In this document: piece by piece, positions 37,027 to 44,896 of the stretch
How positions within the stretch are numbered: position 1 is the stretch's first letter
How the letters are laid out: every line of letters starts with the position of its first letter
Assembly (NCBI RefSeq): GCF_030519355.1
Contig: NZ_JAUMKC010000003.1
Location: forward strand, 186,001 to 250,000
Reading direction: 5' to 3'
Source of the DNA: Mucilaginibacter sp. L3T2-6
GTDB lineage: Bacteria; Bacteroidota; Bacteroidia; Sphingobacteriales; Sphingobacteriaceae
Length of the DNA: 64,000 nt
Made by a program: the position numbers and the translations under genes
Notes under the pieces: model-generated
Databases searched by the model: none
Seen by the model: only the letters and a program-made list of their open reading frames with translations
Told to the model about the DNA's origin: nothing

Positions 37027-37311
37027 TTAATGATAATCAGTATAATCAACATCAAAGGCGTTCTGCCCATCAAATTTAAATATGATTCTGTAATTCTTAT
37101 TTACTTTAACACTCCAATAGTTGTTTAAATCACCGGAAAGCTTATGCAGATTCCAGCTTTGGAAAGCGGCAAAATCATCGGGTACTTTTTGTATGGAATC
37201 AATCACTTCCAACATCCTTTCTATTTTTTCGATTTGGTCAGTTGGTAATTTATTGCTTTTCCCTTCTTCCCATAACAATCGTAAACCTTTGTGCTTAAAG
37301 TTTAGAATCAT
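37027..37311 (-). CDS. higB: HigB/RelE-family toxin
   Basis: A 94-residue RelE-superfamily mRNA interferase of the HigB/killer type. It shows the N-terminal F-K-H-K-G-L-R-L-L-W-E-E-G pattern, a central LDxIxxxPDDF-like turn, LHKLSGDLNNYWSVKVNKNYRIIF (the strand carrying the usual catalytic Lys/Arg residues) and the ending DVDYTDYH. HigB cleaves ribosome-bound mRNA. It is the first gene of the higBA operon, with a palindrome 12 bp before the start codon. Confidence 0.93.
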   Translation of the reverse strand: MILNFKHKGLRLLWEEGKSNKLPTDQIEKIERMLEVIDSIQKVPDDFAAFQSWNLHKLSGDLNNYWSVKVNKNYRIIFKFDGQNAFDVDYTDYH

Positions 37312-37322
37312 GTTGAGTTGTA

Positions 37323-37340
37323 AACTGTAAAGTTACAGTT
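37323..37340. promoter_or_regulatory. palindromic operator of higBA
   Basis: AACTGTAA-AG-TTACAGTT, perfect 8-bp arms with a 2-bp spacer, overlaps a -7-like TAACTTTA on the minus strand. Position and symmetry fit a site where HigA represses the operon. Confidence 0.6.
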
Positions 37341-37435
37341 GTCTACCGATAGAAGCAAATAATTCCCATAAGATCCTCCAAATCCCAAAATCGTGTGTAT
37401 ATTGTATCCCCCCTGTTTTTCCCGGGGACAGATCG

Positions 37436-37933
37436 ATGACAGAACACGAAATAAAAATAAACTTTAAGTCCTGCAACACCATTAGTGATTTAAGTATCGC
37501 AGGCCAGCAACTGTGCGCTGAAGCGGTGAAAGCGCAGGAAGGCTCGCATTCGCCCTATTCAAAATTCAGAGTAGGCGCAGCGCTGCGGCTGCAAAGCGGC
37601 AAGATAATTTGCGGCAGTAACCAGGAGAACGTGGCTTATCCTTCCGGCCTGTGTGCTGAACGTGTTGCTTTTTTTAACTGGGGCGCCAACCACAGCGACG
37701 ACCCGATAGAAGCTATGGCCGTAACTGCCAGCACTGACGAGTTTGAACTTACCCACCCGGTAGCCAGCTGCGGCGCCTGCTTGCAGGTGATGGCCGAATA
37801 CGAGAAAAAACAAAATAAGCCCATTGAAATTATATTATTTTGCAACAATGGCCCTGTATGGGTAATGAAGGGCGTAGAGAGCTTTTTGCCGTTTTTGTTT
37901 TTTGAGAAGGGACTGGTAAAAGCGGAAAGCTAA
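37436..37933 (+). CDS. cdd: cytidine deaminase
   Basis: A 165-residue zinc-dependent deaminase that converts cytidine or deoxycytidine to the uridine form in pyrimidine salvage. Visible motifs are the substrate loop SPYSKFRVGAAL, the zinc/catalytic CAE (LCAERVAF) and the second zinc motif SCGACLQVM (usually PCGACRQ). The product is about 25 residues longer than the minimal tetrameric type, with the extra length at the N-terminus (NFKSCNTISDLS). The SGNH hydrolase gene follows 64 bp later on the same strand. Confidence 0.93.
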   Translation: MTEHEIKINFKSCNTISDLSIAGQQLCAEAVKAQEGSHSPYSKFRVGAALRLQSGKIICGSNQENVAYPSGLCAERVAFFNWGANHSDDPIEAMAVTASTDEFELTHPVASCGACLQVMAEYEKKQNKPIEIILFCNNGPVWVMKGVESFLPFLFFEKGLVKAES

Positions 37934-37997
37934 TGGTAAAAGGCATGTGACAAAGCTTATGAAGTTTATCAAACTTTGTAAGTTTGAAATAACCAAT

Positions 37998-38657
37998 ATG
38001 AGAGCAAAATTAATTTTACTATTCCTGGCATTTTCTATCAGCACAGGCTTGCATGCGCAAACAGGCTTTCCGTTTGATAACGAGATACGCGCCTTTAAAC
38101 ACCAGGACAGCCTGCAATTCCCGCCAAAAGATGGCATTCTTTTCATCGGCAGTTCATCCATCCGGAAATGGGCTGATCTGGAAAGCCGGTTCCCGAATGA
38201 GCCTATTATCCGCCGCGGTGTGGGTGGCTGTGAACTTTGGCAGGTGGTTGATTATTATACACCATACATCCTGTTCCCCTATAAGCCGCGCAAGATTTTT
38301 ATTTACGCCGGCGAGAACGACATCGCCGGAGGTAAAACGGGAAGGTTTGTCTTTGAAGAATTTCGAAAACTATGGAAAATGATTCATCAGAAATTACCCA
38401 AAACTACCATCTATTTTATGTCGGTAAAGCCCAGCCCAAGCCGGGCCAAATTCATCGGCGAAGTAAACATTGCCAACAGTCTTATTCGCAAATACCTTAA
38501 AAATAAAAAGAACAGCATTTTTGTTGATGTAAGCACTGTTTTGTTTAAGCCGGGCACCACTACGCCTGATAACTCGCTTTTTGAGGCTGATCTGTTGCAC
38601 CTGAATAAAACCGGTTACGACAGATGGCAGAAGGTACTGGAACCGTTTGTGCAATAA
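37998..38657 (+). CDS. secreted SGNH/GDSL hydrolase
   Basis: 219 residues from ATG 37998; a GTG at 37947 would add 17 residues before a clear signal peptide (AKLILLFLAFSISTGLHAQ). SGNH blocks are present: the nucleophile Ser52 in FIGSSSIRKW, the block-II Gly in RRGVGGCEL, block III YAGENDIAGG with the oxyanion Asn, and the catalytic Asp-His pair in ADLLHLNKTGY. The family contains esterases and deacetylases acting on lipids or acetylated sugars; the exact substrate is not evident. It ends just before a hairpin terminator. Confidence 0.9.
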   Translation: MRAKLILLFLAFSISTGLHAQTGFPFDNEIRAFKHQDSLQFPPKDGILFIGSSSIRKWADLESRFPNEPIIRRGVGGCELWQVVDYYTPYILFPYKPRKIFIYAGENDIAGGKTGRFVFEEFRKLWKMIHQKLPKTTIYFMSVKPSPSRAKFIGEVNIANSLIRKYLKNKKNSIFVDVSTVLFKPGTTTPDNSLFEADLLHLNKTGYDRWQKVLEPFVQ

Positions 38658-38741
38658 CAAGACTTAATCAGAGGGTAGATCCGGGGCATTGTTACCTCCA
38701 ATTTGAACTCTATTTTTTAGCGAAAGTATTATCACGACAAA

Positions 38742-38778
38742 AACTGCCAGTGCAGGGCAATATGCTGTACTGACAGTT
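38742..38778 (-). terminator. hairpin terminator of the phosphoesterase gene
   Basis: AACTGCCAGTGCAG (38742-38755) and CTGTACTGACAGTT (38765-38778) form a 14-bp stem with one mismatch and one wobble, followed on the minus strand by TTTTTG. It lies between convergent genes and may serve both. Confidence 0.6.
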
Positions 38779-38792
38779 TGATAAACGCGCTA

Positions 38793-41231
38793 TTAATCGT
38801 CATCGTCTTTTTTCTTTTTCTCCAAAATCACAAATGCACTGCGTTTTGGGGCAGGCAGCACGGCATCCTCACCCTTCACGTATTTCCAGATCACTTCATT
38901 TAAATCAAGGTCAGGGACGGCGTCCTCTTTGGCGAAATTGAATTTTTCTGACCGGAGGCTGCTTTTATTGTCCGCCACGTTACGCTGTTCCATGTTCACC
39001 TGTGCGGGTTTGGCAGCATAAGGGGTAACATCGGGTTTTGCGGTAAAGCATTCGTACAGGGGCAATGCAGCGGCATCGTACTGGCTCATCGGCGGCAGAC
39101 CGAGGATGAGTTCGATGGTTCGTAAAACCCCGGAGGTGGAGTACATACTGTGCATTACTGCATTGCGCTTTACATAAGGCCCGGCTACATAAACAGGCGA
39201 GCGGTGCGCATCGATGTGGTCGGGGCCATTCTGGGCATCGTCTTCCAAAACAAACACCACCGACTCTTTCCAGATCGGGCTTTTTGATAAGTGCTCTATC
39301 AGCAAACCAACGCCCTGGTCGTTATCAGCCACAGCTGCGATTGGTGATATGGCCCCTTTTCGTTGTCCGCTGGTATGGTCGTTACTGAGGCGGATAGAAT
39401 TGAACCGCGGCACCTGGTTAACAGCGAGCAGCGAATCAAAATCATGTTCCCAAACTTTTTCGCGGAAGCGGTCGGTAATATCCAGGTCGAAGCTGGGTGA
39501 ATGTATGCACGAATGGCCTTTCAGCGATTTAATGTTCACCTTATTGTATTCGGCAAACTCACCGTAGGTGCGGTAGCTTACACCCGCACGTTTGCAATAG
39601 TCCCATATAAACCCGTCGCGCGGGTCGCCTATCTCGCGTTCGCCTTCACTGTCATAGTTGCCGCCGCGGCCGCCGTAGCTGGTGGGCCATGTTTTCTCAA
39701 TAAAATCGGTAGCGTAAGCAGCCGTGCTCCAGTTATGACCATCGGCGCTCACTTCGGCGTCTACATAAAAATTGTCCAGTAACACAAATTCATTGGCTAT
39801 GCTATGCAGGTTTGGTGTAACCTTATTGCCAAAAATACAAAGCGATGTATCGCCGTTACCTTTCGGCATATCGCCCAGCACCTGGTCATACGTGCGGTTT
39901 TCTTTTATAATATAGAAAACATATTTAATTGGCGATTTCTCGCCGCGCTTACGGGGGATGGGGTTTCCTGCTACGCCGGGTGCGGTCTCTGCCAGTTTGT
40001 TACTAAAACGTGCATTGGCATATACCTGTTTGGTGTAGCTTTTCAGCTTAACCTCGTCAGGCGCGTCAATAATGGACAGGGTGCCTTTAAATAACCCGCC
40101 GATGTATTGTTCTTTACTGTTGGTCGCTCCTTTTTGATATCCGCTGTTGTCGGCCTTTTTAACCGGCTGCGGACCTTCGGGATTAGCCATTGACGTAAAG
40201 CCTTTGCCGTTGGATACATATATTTTATGGCCCAGGGTTTTTACGTTGGTTGGGTACCATCCCACCGGAATAAAGCCCAGACTTTTGCTGCTGCCCGGTT
40301 TGCTTACATCAAAAACGGCCAGGCAATTGTTATCGGCATTGGCAATATACAGCGTTTTTTCGTTGGGCGATAATGCTAATCCGTTTGTGGTTGAACCGGT
40401 AAGCCGGGTTGGATAAAGAGACGTAGACACCACCTCTGCCGTTTTGCGGGTCGCGGTATTGATCACCGAAACTGAATTATCATTGGCGTTCGCTACAAAA
40501 AGCCAGGTTCCCTTTTTGTTCAATAAAAGCTCATTGGGATGGCTGCCTGTTTTTATGCTGCCATTCAGCTTTCCGGTATGGGTATCATAACAGCTAACTT
40601 CTTCGCCGCCCCAAATGGAAATATACAATGTTTTTTCATCGGGCGAAAGTATGCAGCTGTAAGCTTCGGCAGCAAGCTTTAATTTATTTACTACTTTTTT
40701 GCTTGCCGGGTCAATTACATACAGCGAGCTATCCTCTTTGGTTACGGTGTACAGCCGCGTATTGCTCTTGTTAACGGCTATGCCGGTGGTACATATTTTA
40801 TTTTTTGGCCACGGCGAACCAAGCTTAATGGTATCTGCGGGGCCAATTTTCTTATCCTGTATGGCGTAGGCCAGAATGATATTGTCATTTCCGCCGGATG
40901 CATACAGGATTTTTCCATCGTGGCTGAAGGCTAAACCATACCATGATTTTTTTATGATCTTATCATCCAGCAAAGTTTCATTTTTAGGATCTATTAACTG
41001 GATGGATTGGGTGCTCTGCCCGTTGTTGGTTACGGCCATCAGGTTACCCGATGCAGATACGGCAATATTCAGCGGTAAATCGCCGAGTTTAAGCGAGCGG
41101 CCTGCGGGGCTTAACTTCCAGCCGTTTGGCAATAAAACCTGTCCGGTTTTTTCGATTTTACCCGGTGTTTGGGCCATGCATTGTGCAGCAATAGCCAGGG
41201 CGGCTGCGCAGATAGTAAACTTTGTTTTCAT
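38793..41231 (-). CDS. YncE-like beta-propeller fused to an alkaline-phosphatase-like phosphoesterase
   Basis: 812 residues from ATG 41231 (a GTG at 41240 is less likely), with a signal peptide (CAAALAIAAQCMAQ). Residues of about 45-370 form a YVTN/YncE seven-bladed propeller (DNSVSVINTATRKTAEVV, ALSPNEKTLYIANADNNCLAVFDV). Residues of about 430-770 form a phosphoesterase/alkaline phosphatase-like domain (YVFYIIKENRTYDQVLGD, EFVLLDNFYVDAEVSADGHNWS, VFVLEDDAQNGPDHIDAHRSPVYVAGPYVKR) containing metal-binding Asp and His residues as in phospholipase C-type enzymes. It is a two-domain protein type seen in Bacteroidota, presumably periplasmic. The true phosphate substrate is unknown. The tail is Lys/Asp rich. 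Confidence 0.9.
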   Translation of the reverse strand: MKTKFTICAAALAIAAQCMAQTPGKIEKTGQVLLPNGWKLSPAGRSLKLGDLPLNIAVSASGNLMAVTNNGQSTQSIQLIDPKNETLLDDKIIKKSWYGLAFSHDGKILYASGGNDNIILAYAIQDKKIGPADTIKLGSPWPKNKICTTGIAVNKSNTRLYTVTKEDSSLYVIDPASKKVVNKLKLAAEAYSCILSPDEKTLYISIWGGEEVSCYDTHTGKLNGSIKTGSHPNELLLNKKGTWLFVANANDNSVSVINTATRKTAEVVSTSLYPTRLTGSTTNGLALSPNEKTLYIANADNNCLAVFDVSKPGSSKSLGFIPVGWYPTNVKTLGHKIYVSNGKGFTSMANPEGPQPVKKADNSGYQKGATNSKEQYIGGLFKGTLSIIDAPDEVKLKSYTKQVYANARFSNKLAETAPGVAGNPIPRKRGEKSPIKYVFYIIKENRTYDQVLGDMPKGNGDTSLCIFGNKVTPNLHSIANEFVLLDNFYVDAEVSADGHNWSTAAYATDFIEKTWPTSYGGRGGNYDSEGEREIGDPRDGFIWDYCKRAGVSYRTYGEFAEYNKVNIKSLKGHSCIHSPSFDLDITDRFREKVWEHDFDSLLAVNQVPRFNSIRLSNDHTSGQRKGAISPIAAVADNDQGVGLLIEHLSKSPIWKESVVFVLEDDAQNGPDHIDAHRSPVYVAGPYVKRNAVMHSMYSTSGVLRTIELILGLPPMSQYDAAALPLYECFTAKPDVTPYAAKPAQVNMEQRNVADNKSSLRSEKFNFAKEDAVPDLDLNEVIWKYVKGEDAVLPAPKRSAFVILEKKKKDDDD

Positions 41232-41253
41232 ATCAACCACAAAAAGATGTTTC

Positions 41254-41261
41254 CAAAAATA
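41254..41261 (-). promoter_or_regulatory. -7 promoter box of the YncE/phosphoesterase gene
   Basis: TATTTTTG on the minus strand (41261-41254) is a perfect TAnnTTTG, 23 bp before the start codon. No -33 partner is evident. Confidence 0.4.
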
Positions 41262-41394
41262 GCGAATGGTTTTGATGGATAGTTGCGATTAACATAAAGA
41301 TAATGTAACGAAAGCATAGCACAAGCGCCAGAAAATTAACAACCTGGCATAGCCTGCATGAGTTAAGCGTGGCCATTTACGGCGGCCCGCAGGG

Positions 41395-42411
41395 TTATAC
41401 GCTTTTATACCTCTCCAGGGATGCTTCCAGCTGCTCCCTTATCCGTTTCACTAAATTTCGTGGCGCCAATACCTTTAATTTTGCGCCAAAGCCCAGCAGT
41501 TCCCGTTCCAGTTCGAAATTGAGAATGACCTGTATGCTGAATGTTTTTCCTTCGGAATCTTCGCTCAATAACTTTTGGGTATGGTGAAGCGGTTTGGTAA
41601 TTACATAGGGTGCGTTTTCTGCATCAATCCAGAAAACCACCTGGCAGTCGCGCTGGTTAGAGGTTTTGGTTACGCCAATTACATCGCTGTAGTAAGTAGC
41701 CAAATTGATGCGATCATTCCCGCGGTAATCGTCCTGATGCTCTTCGATGTTTTGTATCCTGTCTAAAGCCAGTGTGAGCAGCGGTGCATTTCGGGCATGC
41801 GACCGCCCCAGCACAAACCAGCGGTTGCGGTATTCTTTCAGCAAATAGCCGCTAAAGCAAAACGTGCTGGCCTGGAGCGCTTTAAAACTCTGGTAAGTAA
41901 CGCAGAGCGAATTTTTAGCGACGATAGCTTTACGGATCATCTCGATCCATTCCAGGCCTTTCAGGTTTTCGTTCTTTTCAAAATCAATAACCGGCGTACT
42001 GTGGGTTTTTTGGGTATAGATTTTATCCTCCAGCTTGCTCACCATTTCGTTCAGGTCGCTGAAATGGTTGAAACCTTTAAACTGCTGCAGCAGCCCGGCC
42101 ACCTCGCCCAGCAGCTGCATGTCGTGGTTGTTGAGGGGGATGTTGTTGATGCTGTAGTTTTTATCGGCGTAAGTATAATATTTTCGGTCAACCACCACAA
42201 TCGGCGCTTCGTAGCCCAATTTGTTGCTGCGCATCATTTCTATATCGGCCTGAACCGAGCGACGGCTTACCCCGGTCTCTATGCCCTGGTATTCATACAG
42301 TGCGTCAGAGCAAGCTTCGATAAGGTCGTCCAGCGTCCATTTACGACGGCGGTTTTGCAGGCAGCTATCGATGGTGCGGTATCGGATCAGGGCATTACGG
42401 TTAACAGGCAT
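41395..42411 (-). CDS. WYL-domain transcriptional regulator
   Basis: A 338-residue regulator. The N-terminus is a winged helix (residues about 5-70: RYRTIDSCLQNRRRKWTLDDLIEACSDAL..., with SRRSVQADIEMMR as recognition helix). A WYL domain of about residues 150-240 contains the hallmark FSGYLLKEYRNRWFVLGRS, and a C-terminal WCX extension follows (FELERELLGFGAKLKVLAPRNLVKRI). WYL domains sense nucleic-acid-like ligands or nucleotides and often control DNA-damage, CRISPR or phage-defence genes. It lies downstream of a membrane-protein gene and divergent from rtcB, and is the natural candidate to bind the palindrome upstream of rtcB and of the TROVE gene. Confidence 0.93.
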   Translation of the reverse strand: MPVNRNALIRYRTIDSCLQNRRRKWTLDDLIEACSDALYEYQGIETGVSRRSVQADIEMMRSNKLGYEAPIVVVDRKYYTYADKNYSINNIPLNNHDMQLLGEVAGLLQQFKGFNHFSDLNEMVSKLEDKIYTQKTHSTPVIDFEKNENLKGLEWIEMIRKAIVAKNSLCVTYQSFKALQASTFCFSGYLLKEYRNRWFVLGRSHARNAPLLTLALDRIQNIEEHQDDYRGNDRINLATYYSDVIGVTKTSNQRDCQVVFWIDAENAPYVITKPLHHTQKLLSEDSEGKTFSIQVILNFELERELLGFGAKLKVLAPRNLVKRIREQLEASLERYKSV

Positions 42412-42467
42412 GGGTTGATTTGAAATTGCGAATTACAATTTTAGATTGATGTTGATGTACTGATAGT

Positions 42468-42965
42468 TTAAAAGAGTTTAATTACGCCGGATTCAAACAG
42501 TAGCCAAACAACAATAAGTATCAGAATTAAAAATACTAAGCCTACTCCGCCCTGCTTCTTTTTGGTATCAATCGACAGCTTGTAAAAATTAGCAATATTA
42601 TATTTTTTACTGATCTGGTTTAAAATAATAGTGCCGTAATCATACGCTTTGGTTTCATTCATCAAGGTATATTCTTCACTCACCATAAAATAAAAAAACT
42701 CCTGTGGCTCAGGATCATTCTTTAAAATTACGTAGGCGTTGCAAGCCGGAATATCGCCATAACGACTGCCGCCGTTAAGCATTTCGAACTGAAATTCGTT
42801 GATCTCGTCTACGTGAAAACTCCTTCTTTTCTTTCCTTCGGTATAGCAAATTTCATTTTCATCTAAATCTATCCGCCATTTGATTACACCGTAAGGACGC
42901 TCATAAACACATGATATAAATGTTTCTTCAATATTTATTCTGCAGTTGCGGTAACCTAATTCCAT
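42468..42965 (-). CDS. hypothetical protein with C-terminal membrane anchor
   Basis: A 165-residue protein with a soluble N-terminal part (strand-rich, Asp/Glu and aromatic residues, with a possible PH-like fold: VIKWRIDLDENEICYTEGKKRRSFHVDEINEF) and one C-terminal hydrophobic helix (GLVFLILILIVVWLLF) preceded by KKK. It is probably tail-anchored in the inner membrane facing the cytoplasm. No family recognised. It is transcribed away from rtcB across the shared operator and ends 56 bp before the WYL regulator, so the two may form an operon. Confidence 0.72.
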   Translation of the reverse strand: MELGYRNCRINIEETFISCVYERPYGVIKWRIDLDENEICYTEGKKRRSFHVDEINEFQFEMLNGGSRYGDIPACNAYVILKNDPEPQEFFYFMVSEEYTLMNETKAYDYGTIILNQISKKYNIANFYKLSIDTKKKQGGVGLVFLILILIVVWLLFESGVIKLF

Positions 42966-43056
42966 GTGTTAATATTATACCTTTCTGCTATAATTATTCT
43001 GATCATTCTAAAATTCAACCAATTCAAGTTCAGACTAACTTATTAAATTATTTTAA

Positions 43057-43079
43057 ACTGCGCAAATAGATTGCGCAGT
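43057..43079 (+). promoter_or_regulatory. palindromic operator of rtcB
   Basis: ACTGCGCA (43057-43064) and TGCGCAGT (43072-43079) are perfect 8-bp arms with a 7-bp spacer. Eleven bases later comes TTTGTATCAA (43091-43100), probably the -7 element and start region. The same arms, spacer length and distance recur upstream of the TROVE fragment at 47855. This is a likely shared operator for a symmetric regulator; the WYL protein is the first candidate. Confidence 0.75.
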
Positions 43080-43118
43080 GGGGTTATTACTTTGTATCAA
43101 TAAATTAAAAGCACACGA

Positions 43119-43308
43119 TTTTCTTCCCTCTTTACGCGCAGCGAAGAGAGGGTCGGCGGGCGAAGCAATGCCGGGGTGAGTCCGGCGGTTGCAGGAGGTG
43201 GACTGCAAATCGACGCCAGCCTGCTGTAAAGCATGACGGCGCGGACTCACCCGGTCGACGCTTCGCTGGACCACCCTCTCTTTTGCAGGCAAAAAAGAGG
43301 GAAGAAAA
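43119..43308 (+). repeat. 190-bp nested inverted repeat in the rtcB leader
   Basis: The outer arms TTTTCTTCCCTCTTT (43119-43133) and AAAGAGGGAAGAAAA (43294-43308) are perfect over 15 bp. Inside are the pairs AAGAGAGGGT/ACCCTCTCTT (43144-43153, 43273-43282), GCGAAGC/GCTTCGC (43160-43166, 43260-43266), CCGGGGTGAGTCCG/CGGACTCACCCGG (43171-43184, 43242-43254, one bulge), and a small hairpin TTGCAG/CTGCAA (43189-43194, 43203-43208). It is probably a palindromic mobile repeat or MITE. Since it lies downstream of the operator/promoter, it would be transcribed as a long stem in the rtcB 5' leader. Confidence 0.7.
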
Positions 43309-43336
43309 ATTTAGAATTGAACTTATTAAGACAACT

Positions 43337-44791
43337 ATGGAAAAAGAGAAAATCTCCAACACCGAGCTTAAAACCCTTGGTATTAACGATAACAAAATAC
43401 TCGAGAACTTTAGCCGCGTAGCTAATGGTTTGCTGAAACACGGCGTGATGGACAAAGCCAATATCCTTGCAAATCTTGAAGCCCTGATTGACGACCCGAT
43501 GCCCTACGCCTTAAAGAAAGGCGGCAAGTTTAAAAATCTGGCCGAGGATGTAATTGCCATGCGAAAAGAGGGCAAGTTTGTAAAGCAGGAACGAAGCAAC
43601 TTTAAGCTGAAAGAAGAGATTGCCGACTTCCCGGTATGGGGTTTGGAAAACATTGAGGTTGGGGCGCTTACACAGATGCGTACCGCCGTACAATTACCCA
43701 TTGCGCTTGCCGGGGCTTTAATGCCCGATGCGCACCAGGGCTACGGCCTGCCTATTGGCGGTGTATTGGCTACCACAGCCAATACCATTATCCCCTTTGC
43801 GGTGGGTGTAGATATTGCCTGCCGTATGTGTTTAAGCATTTTTGATTTGCCTGCCGAGGCTATTGATACCGAAACCGATAAGCTGAAAAATATATTGGTG
43901 GATAACACCCACTTTGGAATGGGCTGCACGTCCAAATCATACTTTGACAGCTCGTTGTTTGACAGTGAAACCTGGGGCGAAACAAAGCTGATCCGCTCCT
44001 TAAAAGATAAGGCTTATGCACAGTTGGGTACCAGCGGTACCGGCAACCACTTCGTGGAATGGGGCGAACTGGAACTTGCCGCAGGTGCTTTGGCCAATAT
44101 CCCGGCGGGTAAATACCTGGCATTGCTTTCGCACTCCGGTTCACGTGGGTTTGGGGGTAGCGTGGCCGACTATTACAGCCGCATTGCCATGACCAAAACC
44201 AAATTGCCTGCTGAAGCCAAACATCTGGCGTGGCTTGATCTGGATAAGGACGAGGGACAGGAATACTGGATTGCCATGAACCTGGCCGGCGAATACGCCA
44301 GCGCCAACCACCACGAGATCCATAACAAAATTGCCCGCGCCTTGGGTGTTAAGCCGGTAAGCATGATAGAGAACCACCACAACTTTGCCTGGAAAGAGCA
44401 ACTGGCCGACGGTACCGAAGTAATGGTGCACCGTAAAGGCGCCACCCCTGCCGGCGAAGGTGTGTTAGGTATTATCCCCGGCAGCATGAGCACACCCGGG
44501 TTTTTGGTACGCGGCAAAGGTGATGCGGCGAGTATTAACAGTGCCAGTCACGGTGCGGGCAGGGCCATGAGCCGTAGCGCAGCCTTTAAAACGCTGGACA
44601 AAGCCGCCATTGCCGACAACCTGGTTGAAAAGCGCATCACCCTGATGGGCAGCGATGTGGACGAAGCGCCAATGGCTTATAAAGACATCCATACGGTGAT
44701 GGCTGCACAAGACGACCTGGTAGAAGTACTAGCGAAGTTTGAACCGAGGATTGTAAGGATGGCGGATGCGAGGGAGAAACCGGAGGATTGA
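43337..44791 (+). CDS. rtcB: RNA-splicing ligase RtcB
   Basis: 484 residues from ATG 43337; an upstream in-frame ATG (43283) lies inside the leader repeat and is rejected. RtcB joins RNA ends with 2',3'-cyclic phosphate or 3'-phosphate to 5'-OH using GTP and manganese. Active-site motifs present: MPDAHQGYGLPIGGV, the metal-binding Cys162 in GVDIACRM, GTGNHFVEWG, SHSGSRGFG, MIENHHNFAW and the guanylylated His365 in HRKGATPA, then GSMSTPGFLVRGKG. It is complete and full length. It is divergent from a membrane protein and WYL regulator, and shares an operator with a truncated TROVE gene. No archease or rtcA is adjacent. Confidence 0.97.
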   Translation: MEKEKISNTELKTLGINDNKILENFSRVANGLLKHGVMDKANILANLEALIDDPMPYALKKGGKFKNLAEDVIAMRKEGKFVKQERSNFKLKEEIADFPVWGLENIEVGALTQMRTAVQLPIALAGALMPDAHQGYGLPIGGVLATTANTIIPFAVGVDIACRMCLSIFDLPAEAIDTETDKLKNILVDNTHFGMGCTSKSYFDSSLFDSETWGETKLIRSLKDKAYAQLGTSGTGNHFVEWGELELAAGALANIPAGKYLALLSHSGSRGFGGSVADYYSRIAMTKTKLPAEAKHLAWLDLDKDEGQEYWIAMNLAGEYASANHHEIHNKIARALGVKPVSMIENHHNFAWKEQLADGTEVMVHRKGATPAGEGVLGIIPGSMSTPGFLVRGKGDAASINSASHGAGRAMSRSAAFKTLDKAAIADNLVEKRITLMGSDVDEAPMAYKDIHTVMAAQDDLVEVLAKFEPRIVRMADAREKPED

Positions 44792-44896
44792 AGGAGGCCA
44801 AATATTGTTAATCATCATTTAATTAGCTATAGGAAGCTTAAAAATTGCTTTGTAATCTTTTTAATGATATATTGCAAGATATACCTTATTGCCACC

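Noticed and set aside
43141..43260. CRISPR array or tRNA in the G+C-rich part of the rtcB leader
   Set aside because: The segments are nested inverted repeats, not direct repeats with spacers, and no cloverleaf fits.
43283..43336. Upstream in-frame start for rtcB giving an 18-residue extension
   Set aside because: It lies in the palindromic leader repeat and does not match RtcB N-termini; ATG 43337 fits.
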